From: Synergistaceae bacterium
GTDB lineage: Bacteria > Synergistota > Synergistia > Synergistales > Aminobacteriaceae
Assembly: GCA_017450125.1 (NCBI GenBank)
Contig: JAFSWZ010000028.1
Coordinates: 32,043-96,042 of the forward strand
Length of the DNA stretch: 64,000 nucleotides
Direction of reading: 5' to 3'
Below are positions 1 to 8,302 of the stretch, piece after piece. The translations under genes were made by a program, and so were the position numbers. The notes beneath the pieces were generated by a model. That model was not told the DNA's origin. It searched no databases and was given only the letters and a program-made list of their open reading frames with translations. Numbering within the stretch: the first letter of the stretch is position 1; every line of letters starts with the position of its first letter.

Positions 1-24
1 CGCAAAATAAAGGGGCAGAACGTA

Positions 25-420
25 ATGACGGCAAAACAAGAACGAGCTGTAGAGCTGAAGAACAGGACGGGCGACGCACACTACAACTGCGCACAGGCAG
101 TAGCATGTGTATTCAGCGAAGAGACGGGAGTAAGTGAAGAGACCATGAAGAAGCTCGGAGCGGGTTTCGGTCTCGGAATGGGAACTATGGAGGCAACCTG
201 CGGCGCGCTCTGCGGTGCACAGATGGTGCTGGGACTCATGAAGTACGAGGGCAAACCCATACGCAAGGACGCTGCGGAACTGTACAAGGCGTTCACGGAC
301 AAGTGCGGAGCCTCAATCTGTAAGGAGCTCAAGGGAGTCGGGACAGGGAAGGTATTATGTTCCTGCGACGACTGCGTAAGGAATGCAGTAAAAATTTTGG
401 AGGGAATGTTGACGCAATGA
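25..420 (+). CDS. C_GCAxxG_C_C family redox protein
   Basis: A 131-residue protein of the C_GCAxxG_C_C family, small cysteine-rich proteins thought to be redox active or metal binding. Cysteines fall in the family pattern: NCAQAV near residue 22, then CGALCGAQ near 59-66, then three C-terminal clusters (KCGASIC, CSCDDC). The glycine-rich GFGLGMG precedes the second cluster. The start is supported by AGGGG about nine bases upstream. There is no signal peptide, so it is probably cytoplasmic. The partner is unknown. The -35 box of the next gene's promoter lies in its last codons, so the two genes are probably transcribed separately. Confidence 0.85.
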   Translation: MTAKQERAVELKNRTGDAHYNCAQAVACVFSEETGVSEETMKKLGAGFGLGMGTMEATCGALCGAQMVLGLMKYEGKPIRKDAAELYKAFTDKCGASICKELKGVGTGKVLCSCDDCVRNAVKILEGMLTQ

Positions 421-437
421 CAGTATCTGTGTATAAT
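409..437 (+). promoter_or_regulatory. Sigma70-type promoter for the nitroreductase-like gene
   Basis: TTGACG (409-414) and TATAAT (432-437) are separated by exactly 17 bases, a near-consensus housekeeping promoter. The -35 box overlaps the stop region of the preceding gene. Transcription would start near 444, inside the 7-bp tandem repeat. Confidence 0.7.
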
Positions 438-470
438 CACGCATCACGCATCACGCATCACGCATCACGC
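436..470 (+). repeat. 7-bp tandem repeat, five copies
   Basis: Five perfect head-to-tail copies of ATCACGC run from 436 to 470. The first copy overlaps the last two bases of the -10 box, so the repeat covers the predicted start of transcription and the early leader. A change in copy number would alter the initially transcribed sequence and leader length without touching the coding region. Confidence 0.9.
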
Positions 471-523
471 CATAACTATGCCCATTCACAGCTGATAATC
501 AGGACTTTCACGGAGGCCGGACA

Positions 524-1495
524 ATGATCAAGCAGGCCATAAAGTCCGTACTCGGTGAGAAGAACATAGCCCGCATTCAGCGCGTACGTCAGGCGATCGG
601 CGCGGCACGCGCAATGTGGCACAACACCGGCAGAGCAGCGATGAGCCAGTCAGACAGAACAGCAACATTGTGCCTGATGCAGGTTCACCAGATGGAGAAA
701 GCTATGGTTGTCGGCAAGACCAGCTACATCGACACGGTCAAGTACAGCCAGCTTATCGACAGACTATCGGAGCTTATAGACGGCGGCATGTCCCCTCAGG
801 ACTTCACGGTGAGGGAATGTGCCGCTGTGATTCACTCAGCACTTGGCCAAGTTGTAGGGCATGATGAGGATAAGGCAGTCTTTGCGGCCTTCCTCGAGCA
901 GTGCGGTATACCTCTGGACTTCAGGGGAGGAGTTGAAAGAATCCCGCGCGCGGAAATCTTCGCACACAACGACTTCGACTATCACGCGTTCGTGAGTTCG
1001 CGGCACTCGGTGAGACGCTTCAAGGACAAGATAATTCCCCGCGAGGCAATCAACGATATTGTTAGGGACGCTCTGTACTGCCCGTCAATCTGCAACCGCC
1101 AGCCCTTCAAGGTCTACTTCTCCGAGAACCCCGACACCGTCAAGCGCATCATCAAAGCCGGAGTAGAGCCCTTCGTCGCACCGAACGTCCACGACGCGCT
1201 GATAGTAACCTGCGACAGGGCATTACTGACACCCGCAGAGATGAACGACCAAGAGTTCCTGAACGGCGGAATCTTTCTCGGAGCACTGGTGCTGTCGATA
1301 CACGCGCACGGTCTGGGGTCATGCTTGTTCCAGTTCCTGCAGGTGAATGCTAGGCAGGAGAAGATACGGCAGGAGTTCGGAATAAGTTCGAGCGAGGTTA
1401 TCTCTGCGTTTGTAGGGATAGGCGAGCCTGAGGAGGAGGTGGTTTATGCGTGTGCGCAGAGACGGCCGGTTGAGACGGTTGCGGTGGAGCTCTAG
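524..1495 (+). CDS. Nitroreductase-family protein with N-terminal extension
   Basis: A 323-residue protein. Residues about 158-320 form an FMN-dependent nitroreductase fold, beginning with SRHSVRRFKDK and followed by CNRQPFKVY, both typical FMN-contact regions. The first 150 residues are a helical extension not found in minimal nitroreductases; similar extended forms occur in polysaccharide-synthesis loci, but no such locus is adjacent here. The substrate cannot be told. GGAGG precedes the ATG. Its TAG stop lies in the palindrome CTAG, which also supplies the stop of the convergent gene, so the two genes overlap by four bases. Confidence 0.75.
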   Translation: MIKQAIKSVLGEKNIARIQRVRQAIGAARAMWHNTGRAAMSQSDRTATLCLMQVHQMEKAMVVGKTSYIDTVKYSQLIDRLSELIDGGMSPQDFTVRECAAVIHSALGQVVGHDEDKAVFAAFLEQCGIPLDFRGGVERIPRAEIFAHNDFDYHAFVSSRHSVRRFKDKIIPREAINDIVRDALYCPSICNRQPFKVYFSENPDTVKRIIKAGVEPFVAPNVHDALIVTCDRALLTPAEMNDQEFLNGGIFLGALVLSIHAHGLGSCLFQFLQVNARQEKIRQEFGISSSEVISAFVGIGEPEEEVVYACAQRRPVETVAVEL

Positions 1496-2319
1496 CGTTT
1501 GCGTCCCGGCAGAGGCTTGGTGATTACCTTCTGCCACAGCGATATATACTGCTCATGAAGAAACGACGGGTAATCACGTTCAAGGCTGGGACGTTCCCAC
1601 CTGAACACATCAGCCCGCCCGGCCAAGTACTTCTTCAGCGCAGGAGGAGTGTCGTCGTCAATCAGCGTCGTGATCCCCTGCGCCTTGTTGCTCTCCAGAA
1701 CCTCCCGCAGCCCCGCCATGTTCCCCTTCTGCCACAGCTCCAGCCCCTCAGGACGGAGAATCCTGCACCCAGCCGCCTGAAGCAGAATCCCCGACGACCC
1801 GCTCATGTCGCACACGGTTACGTCCTTCAAGACCTGCCCGACAAGCACAGAACTCGACATTCGCGCCTGAAACTCCGCGAGCCTACGCTGATAGTGCGGG
1901 TAATTCTGCGCATCCCACTCCGACAACGCCGTCAAGACCCTCTGCGCCACAAACGGAATCACTGACGGATCCCAGAGCGCATTCACCTCCGCAGGAAAAG
2001 GCGAGTACAGGCACCTCACAGCAAGTTTCTTCCGGCCGTCAACACCAGAAACCTTAGCGTCGTTCTCGTCTAGCGCAATAACCTTCGCACCCTCCTCAAG
2101 CTCGCGCAGGGACTTTCCGCGTTCGGCAAGCACAAGGTCTCCGTTGGCGTTCCACACGCGCAGAGGAATAACGTTGACTTCAGGGCCTCCGATGAACGAG
2201 ACAAGCAGGGCAAGGCACGGATGACACACTGCAACGTTGAGCTTGTCATCACAGTAACCTGCCCTGCCCGTCAGTAACATTGCGCACAAAACTGCCAGCG
2301 CGGCTAACTTACTCGCCAA
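1492..2319 (-). CDS. ZnuA-like periplasmic protein, probably degenerate
   Basis: A 275-residue exported protein. A TTG start at 2319 gives a short basic N terminus, a hydrophobic stretch (LAALAVLCAMLL) and a likely signal-peptidase site near residue 22. Past that, VAVCHPCLALLVSFIGG resembles the start of cluster A-1 metal-binding proteins (ZnuA/TroA), and the helix around LTALSEWDAQNYPHYQRRL matches the family's linker region. The usual run of metal-binding histidines is not obvious, and no ABC permease or ATPase lies nearby, so metal transport is not supported. Its start overlaps the rnc stop by 11 bases, implying translational coupling at the end of the fatty-acid operon. Confidence 0.55.
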   Translation of the reverse strand: MASKLAALAVLCAMLLTGRAGYCDDKLNVAVCHPCLALLVSFIGGPEVNVIPLRVWNANGDLVLAERGKSLRELEEGAKVIALDENDAKVSGVDGRKKLAVRCLYSPFPAEVNALWDPSVIPFVAQRVLTALSEWDAQNYPHYQRRLAEFQARMSSSVLVGQVLKDVTVCDMSGSSGILLQAAGCRILRPEGLELWQKGNMAGLREVLESNKAQGITTLIDDDTPPALKKYLAGRADVFRWERPSLERDYPSFLHEQYISLWQKVITKPLPGRKR

Positions 2320-3034
2320 ATTTCGCCCTCAAGTCGTCAAGCACAAGCTCAGCGACCTTCTTCTCTGCTCCCTTGCGCGTCCTGTCGCTCTCTGTATGCG
2401 AGAAGCCCGACAGGTACAGCCTCACAGTGAACGTCGGTGCATGAGACGGCCCGGTAACGTTCACAAGCTCGTACTCCGGCAAAGGCATCCCGCGCTTCTG
2501 AAGCCACATCTGCAGCTTCAGCTTCGGGTCTGTTCCGGCGGCCTGCTCTTCCGCGTCGCTGAGAAACAGCTTCTTCACCACACGTTCTGCCGCTCCCATT
2601 CCGCCGTCAAGACACACCGCACCAAGTACTGCCTCGAGTGCGTTCGCCGTTACGGACTTCGGGAGAGAGCCGGTCTTCATCGTGTGCCCGTGAAGGACAA
2701 TGTACGGTATACGCAGGGCTTCCGCCTTCACGTACAGCGAGTCAGACTTCACCAGCTCAGCGCGCATCCTCGTGAGTTCGCCTTCGTTAGCGTCAGGGTA
2801 CATCCTGAAGAGCGAGCGGCTCACGATAAATTCCAGCACAGAGTCCCCGAAGAACTCTAAGCGTTCGTTGTCGTAGGGCAGGCCGTATTCATGCGAGAAT
2901 GACGAGTGGCACAGTGCCTGCTCGAGAATGCTTTTGTCGCTGAACGTGTAGCCTATTCCGTCCTCGAGAAACGCTATCTCGTGCGGGTCAAGGCGTGCCT
3001 TGCTCTTGAGGGCATCAAGGTTTATCTCAGTCAT
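2309..3034 (-). CDS. rnc: Ribonuclease III
   Basis: Cleaves double-stranded RNA in rRNA maturation and mRNA processing. The 241-residue protein has the catalytic signature NERLEFFGDSVLEF at residues 57-69, with the metal-binding glutamate and aspartate, a second acidic site around ALEAVLGAVCLDGG, and a C-terminal double-stranded-RNA-binding domain from about residue 165. Length is normal for the family. The ATG overlaps the fabF stop by eight bases with no clear separate ribosome site, so translation is probably coupled. Close linkage of rnc to acpP and fabF is common in bacteria. Confidence 0.96.
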   Translation of the reverse strand: MTEINLDALKSKARLDPHEIAFLEDGIGYTFSDKSILEQALCHSSFSHEYGLPYDNERLEFFGDSVLEFIVSRSLFRMYPDANEGELTRMRAELVKSDSLYVKAEALRIPYIVLHGHTMKTGSLPKSVTANALEAVLGAVCLDGGMGAAERVVKKLFLSDAEEQAAGTDPKLKLQMWLQKRGMPLPEYELVNVTGPSHAPTFTVRLYLSGFSHTESDRTRKGAEKKVAELVLDDLRAKFGE

Positions 3035-4289
3035 TGTACTTCTGGAACGCTAACACTCCGTTGTGCCCGCCGAAGCCGAAGCTGTTGACGAGAAGGCGGT
3101 CTACGTTTCTGTTCACGCCCGCGCCGGTGGAGATCGTGATGTCGCATTCAGGGTCAGGAGTCTCGTAGTTCAGTGTCGGGTGAATGTAGCCTTCCTCGAT
3201 GGCCTGCATCGACGCGATGACCTCGAGGCCTCCTGCAGCTCCCAAGCAGTGGCCAATCATCGACTTCGTTGAAGTAACTGTGATGTTCTTGGCCGCGTCT
3301 CCGAAGACTGCATTAATCATTCCGGCTTCCATCTTGTCATTGAGGCCGGTGGATGTCCCGTGAGCGTTGATGTAGTCCACCTGCTCTGGTGTCCAGCCCG
3401 ACATCGTTATGGCTTTGCGCGTTGCGTAGGCTGCTCCCTTAGCTTCGGGGTCAGGGGCGGTAATGTGCCCGGCATCGCAGGAAGTCCCGTAGCCCGTGAA
3501 CTCCGCGTAAATGTGCGCTCCGCGTGCAAGTGCGTGCTCCAGCTCCTCGAGCACAACTACACCTGCACCCTCGCCCATCACGAAGCCGTCCCTGTTCTTG
3601 TCGAACGGCCTGCTGGCGTGCTCGGGATCATCGTTGCGGGTTGAGAGTGCCTTCATCGACGCGAAGCCTGCAATCGCTATCGTGCGAAGTGCCGCTTCAG
3701 TTCCTCCGGCGACAATCACGTCTGCATCATCGCGTATTATTGTGTGGTACGCCTCGCCCATCGAGTGCAGGGATGTCGCGCACGCCGTAACTACGCAGAG
3801 GTTCGGGCCCTTAGCACCGAGAACTATTGCGACGTAGGCCGTGCTCATGTTGCTTATCATCATCGGGATGAAGTACGGGCTGACCCTGCGCGAACCCTTC
3901 TCCAGCATCGTCTTGAAGTTGTTGAAGGATGTCTCGATTCCTCCCTGACCCGTGCCGATGTACACTCCCAGCCTGTAAGGGTCAACGCTCTTCACGTCCA
4001 GCCCCGCGTCCTCAACTGCCAGCTTGGCCGCCGCAACCGCGAACTGTATCGCACGGTCTGACCTACGGGCTTCCTTGCCGGGCATGTAGACGCTCGGGTC
4101 AAAGTTCTTTATCTCCGCTCCGAACGTTACGGGACAGTCCCCCAAGTCAAATGTCGTTATGCTCGATATTCCGTTCTTGCCGTCCCGCAAGGCCTGCCAG
4201 TAATCTTTCTTCCCTAACGCTATCGGGCTTATAGGGCCTAAGCCTGTTACGACGACTCTGCGCTTGTTGTTGTTTGTCAAGAATTTCAC
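3027..4289 (-). CDS. fabF: Beta-ketoacyl-ACP synthase II
   Basis: The condensing enzyme that elongates acyl-ACP with malonyl-ACP. The 420-residue protein has the nucleophile Cys170 in VVTACATSLHSMGEA, the histidine of NAHGTSTGLND and the histidine of SMIGHCLGAAGG, completing the Cys-His-His triad. The active-site context CATSLHSMGEA differs a little from the common CATGTHAIGEA. The start is GTG with AGAGGAG just upstream. The gene follows acpP after a 76-base gap holding a terminator-like hairpin, so its expression may be set below that of acpP. Confidence 0.95.
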   Translation of the reverse strand: MKFLTNNNKRRVVVTGLGPISPIALGKKDYWQALRDGKNGISSITTFDLGDCPVTFGAEIKNFDPSVYMPGKEARRSDRAIQFAVAAAKLAVEDAGLDVKSVDPYRLGVYIGTGQGGIETSFNNFKTMLEKGSRRVSPYFIPMMISNMSTAYVAIVLGAKGPNLCVVTACATSLHSMGEAYHTIIRDDADVIVAGGTEAALRTIAIAGFASMKALSTRNDDPEHASRPFDKNRDGFVMGEGAGVVVLEELEHALARGAHIYAEFTGYGTSCDAGHITAPDPEAKGAAYATRKAITMSGWTPEQVDYINAHGTSTGLNDKMEAGMINAVFGDAAKNITVTSTKSMIGHCLGAAGGLEVIASMQAIEEGYIHPTLNYETPDPECDITISTGAGVNRNVDRLLVNSFGFGGHNGVLAFQKYND

Positions 4290-4299
4290 GCTCCTCTAT

Positions 4300-4336
4300 A
4301 CAAAACAGGGGGACAGAACAATAGAGCTCTTCCCCC
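4300..4336 (-). terminator. Attenuator-like hairpin between acpP and fabF
   Basis: Read on the minus strand, GGGGGA (4336-4331) pairs with TCCCCC (4313-4308) and is followed by TGTTTTG. This looks like a leaky intrinsic terminator inside the operon. It would let acpP, whose product is needed in large amounts, be made in excess over fabF and rnc. The long loop makes the call moderate. Confidence 0.45.
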
Positions 4337-4365
4337 ACAAAAATGCCAGGTTAATTGCTGCCTGA

Positions 4366-4626
4366 TTAGTCCTCCACGCCGAGTTTCTTGAGCGTGTAAT
4401 CCATTGCCTCGCCGACTGATGTCAGCTTCTCGGCCTCCTCGTCAGGAATATCGATCTCGAACTCTTCCTCGATTCCCATGATGAGCTCCACTATGTCCAG
4501 CGAGTCAGCTCCCAGATCCTCGACAAAGTTCTTCTCGGGGGTTACCTGGTCTTCCTCAACCTTGAGACGGTCGGACACTATAAACTTCAGCTTTGCTACA
4601 GCCTCTTCCTTTGTGATTGTCGCCAT
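4366..4626 (-). CDS. acpP: Acyl carrier protein
   Basis: Carries growing acyl chains on a phosphopantetheine arm. The protein has 86 residues and is acidic; the attachment serine is Ser42 in [12 protein letters not shown]. An upstream in-frame GTG (4635) lies inside the ribosome-binding site GGAGGAGGTG, so the ATG at 4626, five bases after it, is the likely start. Length and composition are typical. It sits between fabG and fabF as in many bacteria, and the strong ribosome site fits its usual high abundance. Confidence 0.96.
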   Translation of the reverse strand: MATITKEEAVAKLKFIVSDRLKVEEDQVTPEKNFVEDLGADSLDIVELIMGIEEEFEIDIPDEEAEKLTSVGEAMDYTLKKLGVED

Positions 4627-4669
4627 GTTGTTCACCTCCTCCGTTAAGATGCTTTACGTGCATATATAA

Positions 4670-5401
4670 TTAGCACATTGTCATTCCCCCGTCAACTGCG
4701 AGGGTTGTGCCGGTGATGTATCCGTTCTCTTCGCGCGCAAAGAACGCAACTGCTCTCGCTACGTCCTCAGGGCTTCCGATTCTTCCTGCAGGTATCGTCT
4801 TCAGGATGCTGTCCTTCACGTCGGGCTTGAGGACTGCCGTCATGTCCGTCTCGATGAAGCCGGGTGCTACTGCGTTAGCCGTGATGCCTCTTGCCGCGTA
4901 CTCGCGTGCTACGGACTTCGTGAAGCCGATTATCCCCGCCTTTGAGGCCGCGTAGTTCGCCTGTCCTGCGTTGCCGGTGATTCCGACGACCGACGCGATG
5001 TTGATGATTCGTCCGTAACGTGCTTTCGCCATGTCGCGGATTGCCGCCTGAGTGCAGAAGAAGCAGGAGTTCAGGTTCGCGCTGATTACTGCCTGCCAGT
5101 CTTCGGACTTCATCCTCATCAAGAGATTATCGCGCGTAATCCCTGCGTTATTCACAAGGACGCTCACCGTGCCCATAGAGGCCTTGACCTCCGCGAACAA
5201 TCTTGCGACTTCCTCCTGACTGCTGACATCTGCCTTGAAGGCCGCTGCCTTTACGCCGAGCGACTGTATTTCTGTGCAGAGAGCTTCCGCCGGTTCTGCG
5301 CTCCTGTTGTAGTTCACTGCAACGTCAAAGCCGTTCCGGCCAAGTTCGAGAGCTATTGCTCTGCCTATGCCGCGTGATGAACCTGTAACTAGTGCAAGCA
5401 T
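4670..5401 (-). CDS. fabG: 3-oxoacyl-ACP reductase
   Basis: NADPH-dependent reduction of 3-ketoacyl-ACP in each elongation cycle. The 243-residue short-chain dehydrogenase shows the cofactor motif TGSSRGIG at residues 6-13, NNAG near 90, the catalytic serine of NIASVVG and YAASK of the active site. The ATG at 5401 was chosen because the protein then begins MLALVTGSSRG, as in the family, and GGAGG lies nine bases upstream inside fabD. A longer in-frame reading from 5464 would add 21 unlikely residues. The start overlaps the fabD stop by 13 bases. Confidence 0.94.
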   Translation of the reverse strand: MLALVTGSSRGIGRAIALELGRNGFDVAVNYNRSAEPAEALCTEIQSLGVKAAAFKADVSSQEEVARLFAEVKASMGTVSVLVNNAGITRDNLLMRMKSEDWQAVISANLNSCFFCTQAAIRDMAKARYGRIINIASVVGITGNAGQANYAASKAGIIGFTKSVAREYAARGITANAVAPGFIETDMTAVLKPDVKDSILKTIPAGRIGSPEDVARAVAFFAREENGYITGTTLAVDGGMTMC

Positions 5402-6327
5402 TCCCGAATTGCCTCCAGTGCCTGCGGTGTTCCGCCCGACTTGACGGCCGCGCCCTTCTTGCAACGTTTGATGAGGCCTGCAATCACTTCGCCCGGCCCG
5501 AGCTCGTAGTACTCAGTTATCCCGAGAGTGTCAGCCATGTACAGCACCGAGCCTTCCCACAGCACAGGGCTGAAGGTCTGGCGGTAAAGCGAGTCGCGAA
5601 TCTCTTCGGGTGTCTTTACGGTGCTTGCTGATACGTTAGCGATAATATCATACTTTGCGGGATTCCACGAAACTTTTTCGAACTCAGCACGCAATTTTTC
5701 TGCGGCAGGCTTCATGAATTTGCTGTGGAACGGTGCAGAGACGTTGAGCTTGACTATGCGCTTCGCCTTGTAGGTCTTTGCTTCGGCTATGGCTTTGTCG
5801 ATGTACTCGCTCAGTCCTGAGATAACGACCTGCCCCGGAGAGTTGAAGTTTGCGGGTGAGATTTCGCCGTTCGGAGCTACACCTTCGCACAGAGCCTTCA
5901 CGCCCTCAGCGTCCAGCCCAAGAACCGCCGCCATTGCGCCCGTACCTGCGGGGACTGCCTCCTGCATGAACGTTCCGCGTGAGCGCACGAGCCTCACCGC
6001 ATCAGCGAACGACAGCACTCCCGCCGCGACAAGAGCAGTGTACTCACCGAGACTGTGTCCGGCGGCACACGCAGGGGCTAACTCTGCTCCCAGTTCTGTC
6101 GTCAGTGCACGGAGAGCCGCGATGCTCACGGTCATTATTGCGGGCTGTGCGTTCATCGTGAGGGTAAGCTCGTCTTCAGGGCCCTCGAAGATCAGGCGCG
6201 TGAGGTGTGAGGACAATGCATCATCTGCTTCCTCAAAGACCGCCTTAGCAGAAGGGAAGGCATCGAACAATTCGCGTCCCATTCCGACGGTCTGCGAGCC
6301 CTGACCGGGAAACACAAGAGCATACAT
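5389..6327 (-). CDS. fabD: Malonyl-CoA:ACP transacylase
   Basis: Transfers malonyl from CoA to ACP, supplying the extender unit. The 312-residue protein starts MYALVFPGQGSQTVGMG, has the nucleophile Ser92 in GHSLGEY and the catalytic histidine in SAPFHSKFM near residue 201. All standard family motifs are present at normal length. It directly abuts the fabK stop codon, with no spacer, and overlaps fabG at its end. Confidence 0.95.
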   Translation of the reverse strand: MYALVFPGQGSQTVGMGRELFDAFPSAKAVFEEADDALSSHLTRLIFEGPEDELTLTMNAQPAIMTVSIAALRALTTELGAELAPACAAGHSLGEYTALVAAGVLSFADAVRLVRSRGTFMQEAVPAGTGAMAAVLGLDAEGVKALCEGVAPNGEISPANFNSPGQVVISGLSEYIDKAIAEAKTYKAKRIVKLNVSAPFHSKFMKPAAEKLRAEFEKVSWNPAKYDIIANVSASTVKTPEEIRDSLYRQTFSPVLWEGSVLYMADTLGITEYYELGPGEVIAGLIKRCKKGAAVKSGGTPQALEAIRECLH

Positions 6328-7287
6328 TTACGCCTTCACCTCCCCGACACGTGAGAGAACCTTCTCTGCCTCAGCAAACATATTCTCGATGATTGTTTTT
6401 GCGGGAAGAATCTCGTTGACCATTGCGGCACTCTGACCGCTCATCAGCGAGCCCCAGTCCGCGTCGCCGTCAACAACTGCCGCACGGAGCTTGCCTGTGC
6501 CCAGAGCCTCGATCTCGCTGGCGGGCGCACGTTCTGCCTCTAACCTCTCGAACTCTGCAGTGAGCTTGTTGCGCAGACACCTAACGGGATGCCCCAGCGA
6601 CTGGCCGGTTATCGCGGTGCTTCTGTCTTTGGCGGCCAAGACTGCCTTCTTGTAGTTCATGTGCACGGTGCATTCATCACAGCAGATGAAGCGCGTACCC
6701 ACCTGCACTCCCTCAGCACCGAGAGCAAACGCCGCGACAACTCCCCTGCCGTCGGCGACTCCTCCTGCGCACACAACAGGAATCTTCACCGCCTGCGCAA
6801 TCTGCGGGGTAAGAACCATCGTAGTGAGTTCTCCGATGTGCCCGCCTGCTTCCATGCCCTCAGCTACAACTGCGTCTGCTCCCTGCTTCTCGACGCGGCG
6901 TGCCTGAGTTACCGACGCAACTACGGGAATCACAATCGTTCCGAGAGGCTTCAGGCGTTCGAGGACTTTGCCGGGACTTCCTGCACCTGTCGTTACGACC
7001 GGGACTCTCTGTCGCGCGGCAACTTCCAGCGCGGCTTCTGCTGTCGGGCTCATCAGCATAATGTTCAGGCCGAAAGGTCTGCCCGGCTCAATCATGCTCT
7101 TTGCCTTGATGATCTCCTGCTCCAGAATCTCAGGCGGAGTGTTGGCGGCGGCGATTACCCCGAGACCTCCTCCGTTGCTGACAGCTGAAGCTAGCTCGGC
7201 GTTAGCTACCCACGCCATTCCTCCCTGAATTATGGGATACTTTGTGCCCAGTAACTTGCACACCCTGTTATCTTCTCTAAGTAACAT
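6328..7287 (-). CDS. fabK: FMN-dependent enoyl-ACP reductase II
   Basis: Carries out the last reduction of the fatty-acid cycle. The 319-residue nitronate-monooxygenase-like TIM barrel starts near KYPIIQGGMAWVANAELA, has the flavin-site segment AGGVADGRGV, and GVQVGTRF. Its place between plsX and fabD separates it from true nitronate monooxygenases and matches FabK. FabK enzymes are not inhibited by triclosan, unlike FabI; no fabI is seen here. GAGGGTGA precedes the ATG. Confidence 0.92.
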   Translation of the reverse strand: MLLREDNRVCKLLGTKYPIIQGGMAWVANAELASAVSNGGGLGVIAAANTPPEILEQEIIKAKSMIEPGRPFGLNIMLMSPTAEAALEVAARQRVPVVTTGAGSPGKVLERLKPLGTIVIPVVASVTQARRVEKQGADAVVAEGMEAGGHIGELTTMVLTPQIAQAVKIPVVCAGGVADGRGVVAAFALGAEGVQVGTRFICCDECTVHMNYKKAVLAAKDRSTAITGQSLGHPVRCLRNKLTAEFERLEAERAPASEIEALGTGKLRAAVVDGDADWGSLMSGQSAAMVNEILPAKTIIENMFAEAEKVLSRVGEVKA

Positions 7288-7300
7288 CTGTTCACCCTCT

Positions 7301-8287
7301 CTAGATTTCTCGGTTTATTTGTGCTGTGCCGTCTTCCTCGATGAACTTTCGGGCGGCGGATATTGCGCTGACTATCGCGGGAGACTTCGAGCGTCCGTGT
7401 GCTTTGAGGACTGCTCCTTTAACTCCGAGCAAAGGAGTCCCGCCGTATTTCTCGTAGTTGAAGCGCGCAAGGAGTCGCTTAACGGTCGGATAGAGGAAAG
7501 CCATTCCCATTTTAGCCATGAATGACCTGCGGACTTCGTCAGTCAGCATAGACTTCAAGCTGTGTATCATTCCCTCGCCGAGCTTCAGGGCAATGTTGCC
7601 GTTGAAGCCGTCGCACACAATAACATCAGCCTTCCCGAAGAATACTTCATTGCCCTCGATGTACCCGCCGAAGTTGAGGCTGTTCTTGTTCGCCATGAGT
7701 TCACGTGCGGCAAGGACTGTATCATCACCCTTGATGTCCTCGCTTCCGTTGGAGAGCAGCTTAACTTCCGGGCTGTCGACACCGAGAATCTTCCGCGAGT
7801 ACACGCTTCCCATTAGGGCGAACTGCAGCAGGTTTTCCGGCTTGCACCTGACCGTAGCTCCGACATCGAGCATGAATGAAGGTTTCTCGATTGACGGCAC
7901 AGGTATTCCGAGCGCGGGTCTGTCGATGCCGTCGATTCTTCCGACAACGAGGACACCTCCAGCGACGATCGCGCCCGTGCTCCCTGCAGACACACAGCCC
8001 TGCGCGTCTCCGCGTCTCACCATCTCCATAGCGACACGCAGAGAAGAATCCTTCTTCTTCCTGATGGCATTAGCCGGGTGTTCGTCGGGGTCAATTATCT
8101 CCGATGCGTGCTCGATTCGTATTCGCGGGTGAGAACATCCGCAGGCCTTGATGCGCTCGGTGTCGCCCGTAAGAACTATCTCTATGTCGTCGAACTTCCT
8201 GCAGGCCTCGAGTGCTCCGGCGCAGATTTCGGCGGGTGCGTTGTCGCCTCCCATCGCGTCAAGGGCAATCGTGATTGTGTTGTTCAA
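7301..8287 (-). CDS. plsX: Phosphate acyltransferase PlsX
   Basis: Makes acyl-phosphate from acyl-ACP, linking fatty-acid to phospholipid synthesis. The protein opens with the family hallmark ALDAMGGDNAPAE and carries GCVSAGSTGAIVA and CDGFNGNIALKLGEG. An in-frame GTG (8296) lies within the ribosome site GGGGAGGTG, so the TTG at 8287, six bases downstream of it, is the better start, giving 328 residues. PlsX is a classic member of the FapR regulon, and the fapR gene is immediately upstream. Confidence 0.94.
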   Translation of the reverse strand: MNNTITIALDAMGGDNAPAEICAGALEACRKFDDIEIVLTGDTERIKACGCSHPRIRIEHASEIIDPDEHPANAIRKKKDSSLRVAMEMVRRGDAQGCVSAGSTGAIVAGGVLVVGRIDGIDRPALGIPVPSIEKPSFMLDVGATVRCKPENLLQFALMGSVYSRKILGVDSPEVKLLSNGSEDIKGDDTVLAARELMANKNSLNFGGYIEGNEVFFGKADVIVCDGFNGNIALKLGEGMIHSLKSMLTDEVRRSFMAKMGMAFLYPTVKRLLARFNYEKYGGTPLLGVKGAVLKAHGRSKSPAIVSAISAARKFIEEDGTAQINREI

Positions 8288-8302
8288 GTCGTTCACCTCC
8301 CC

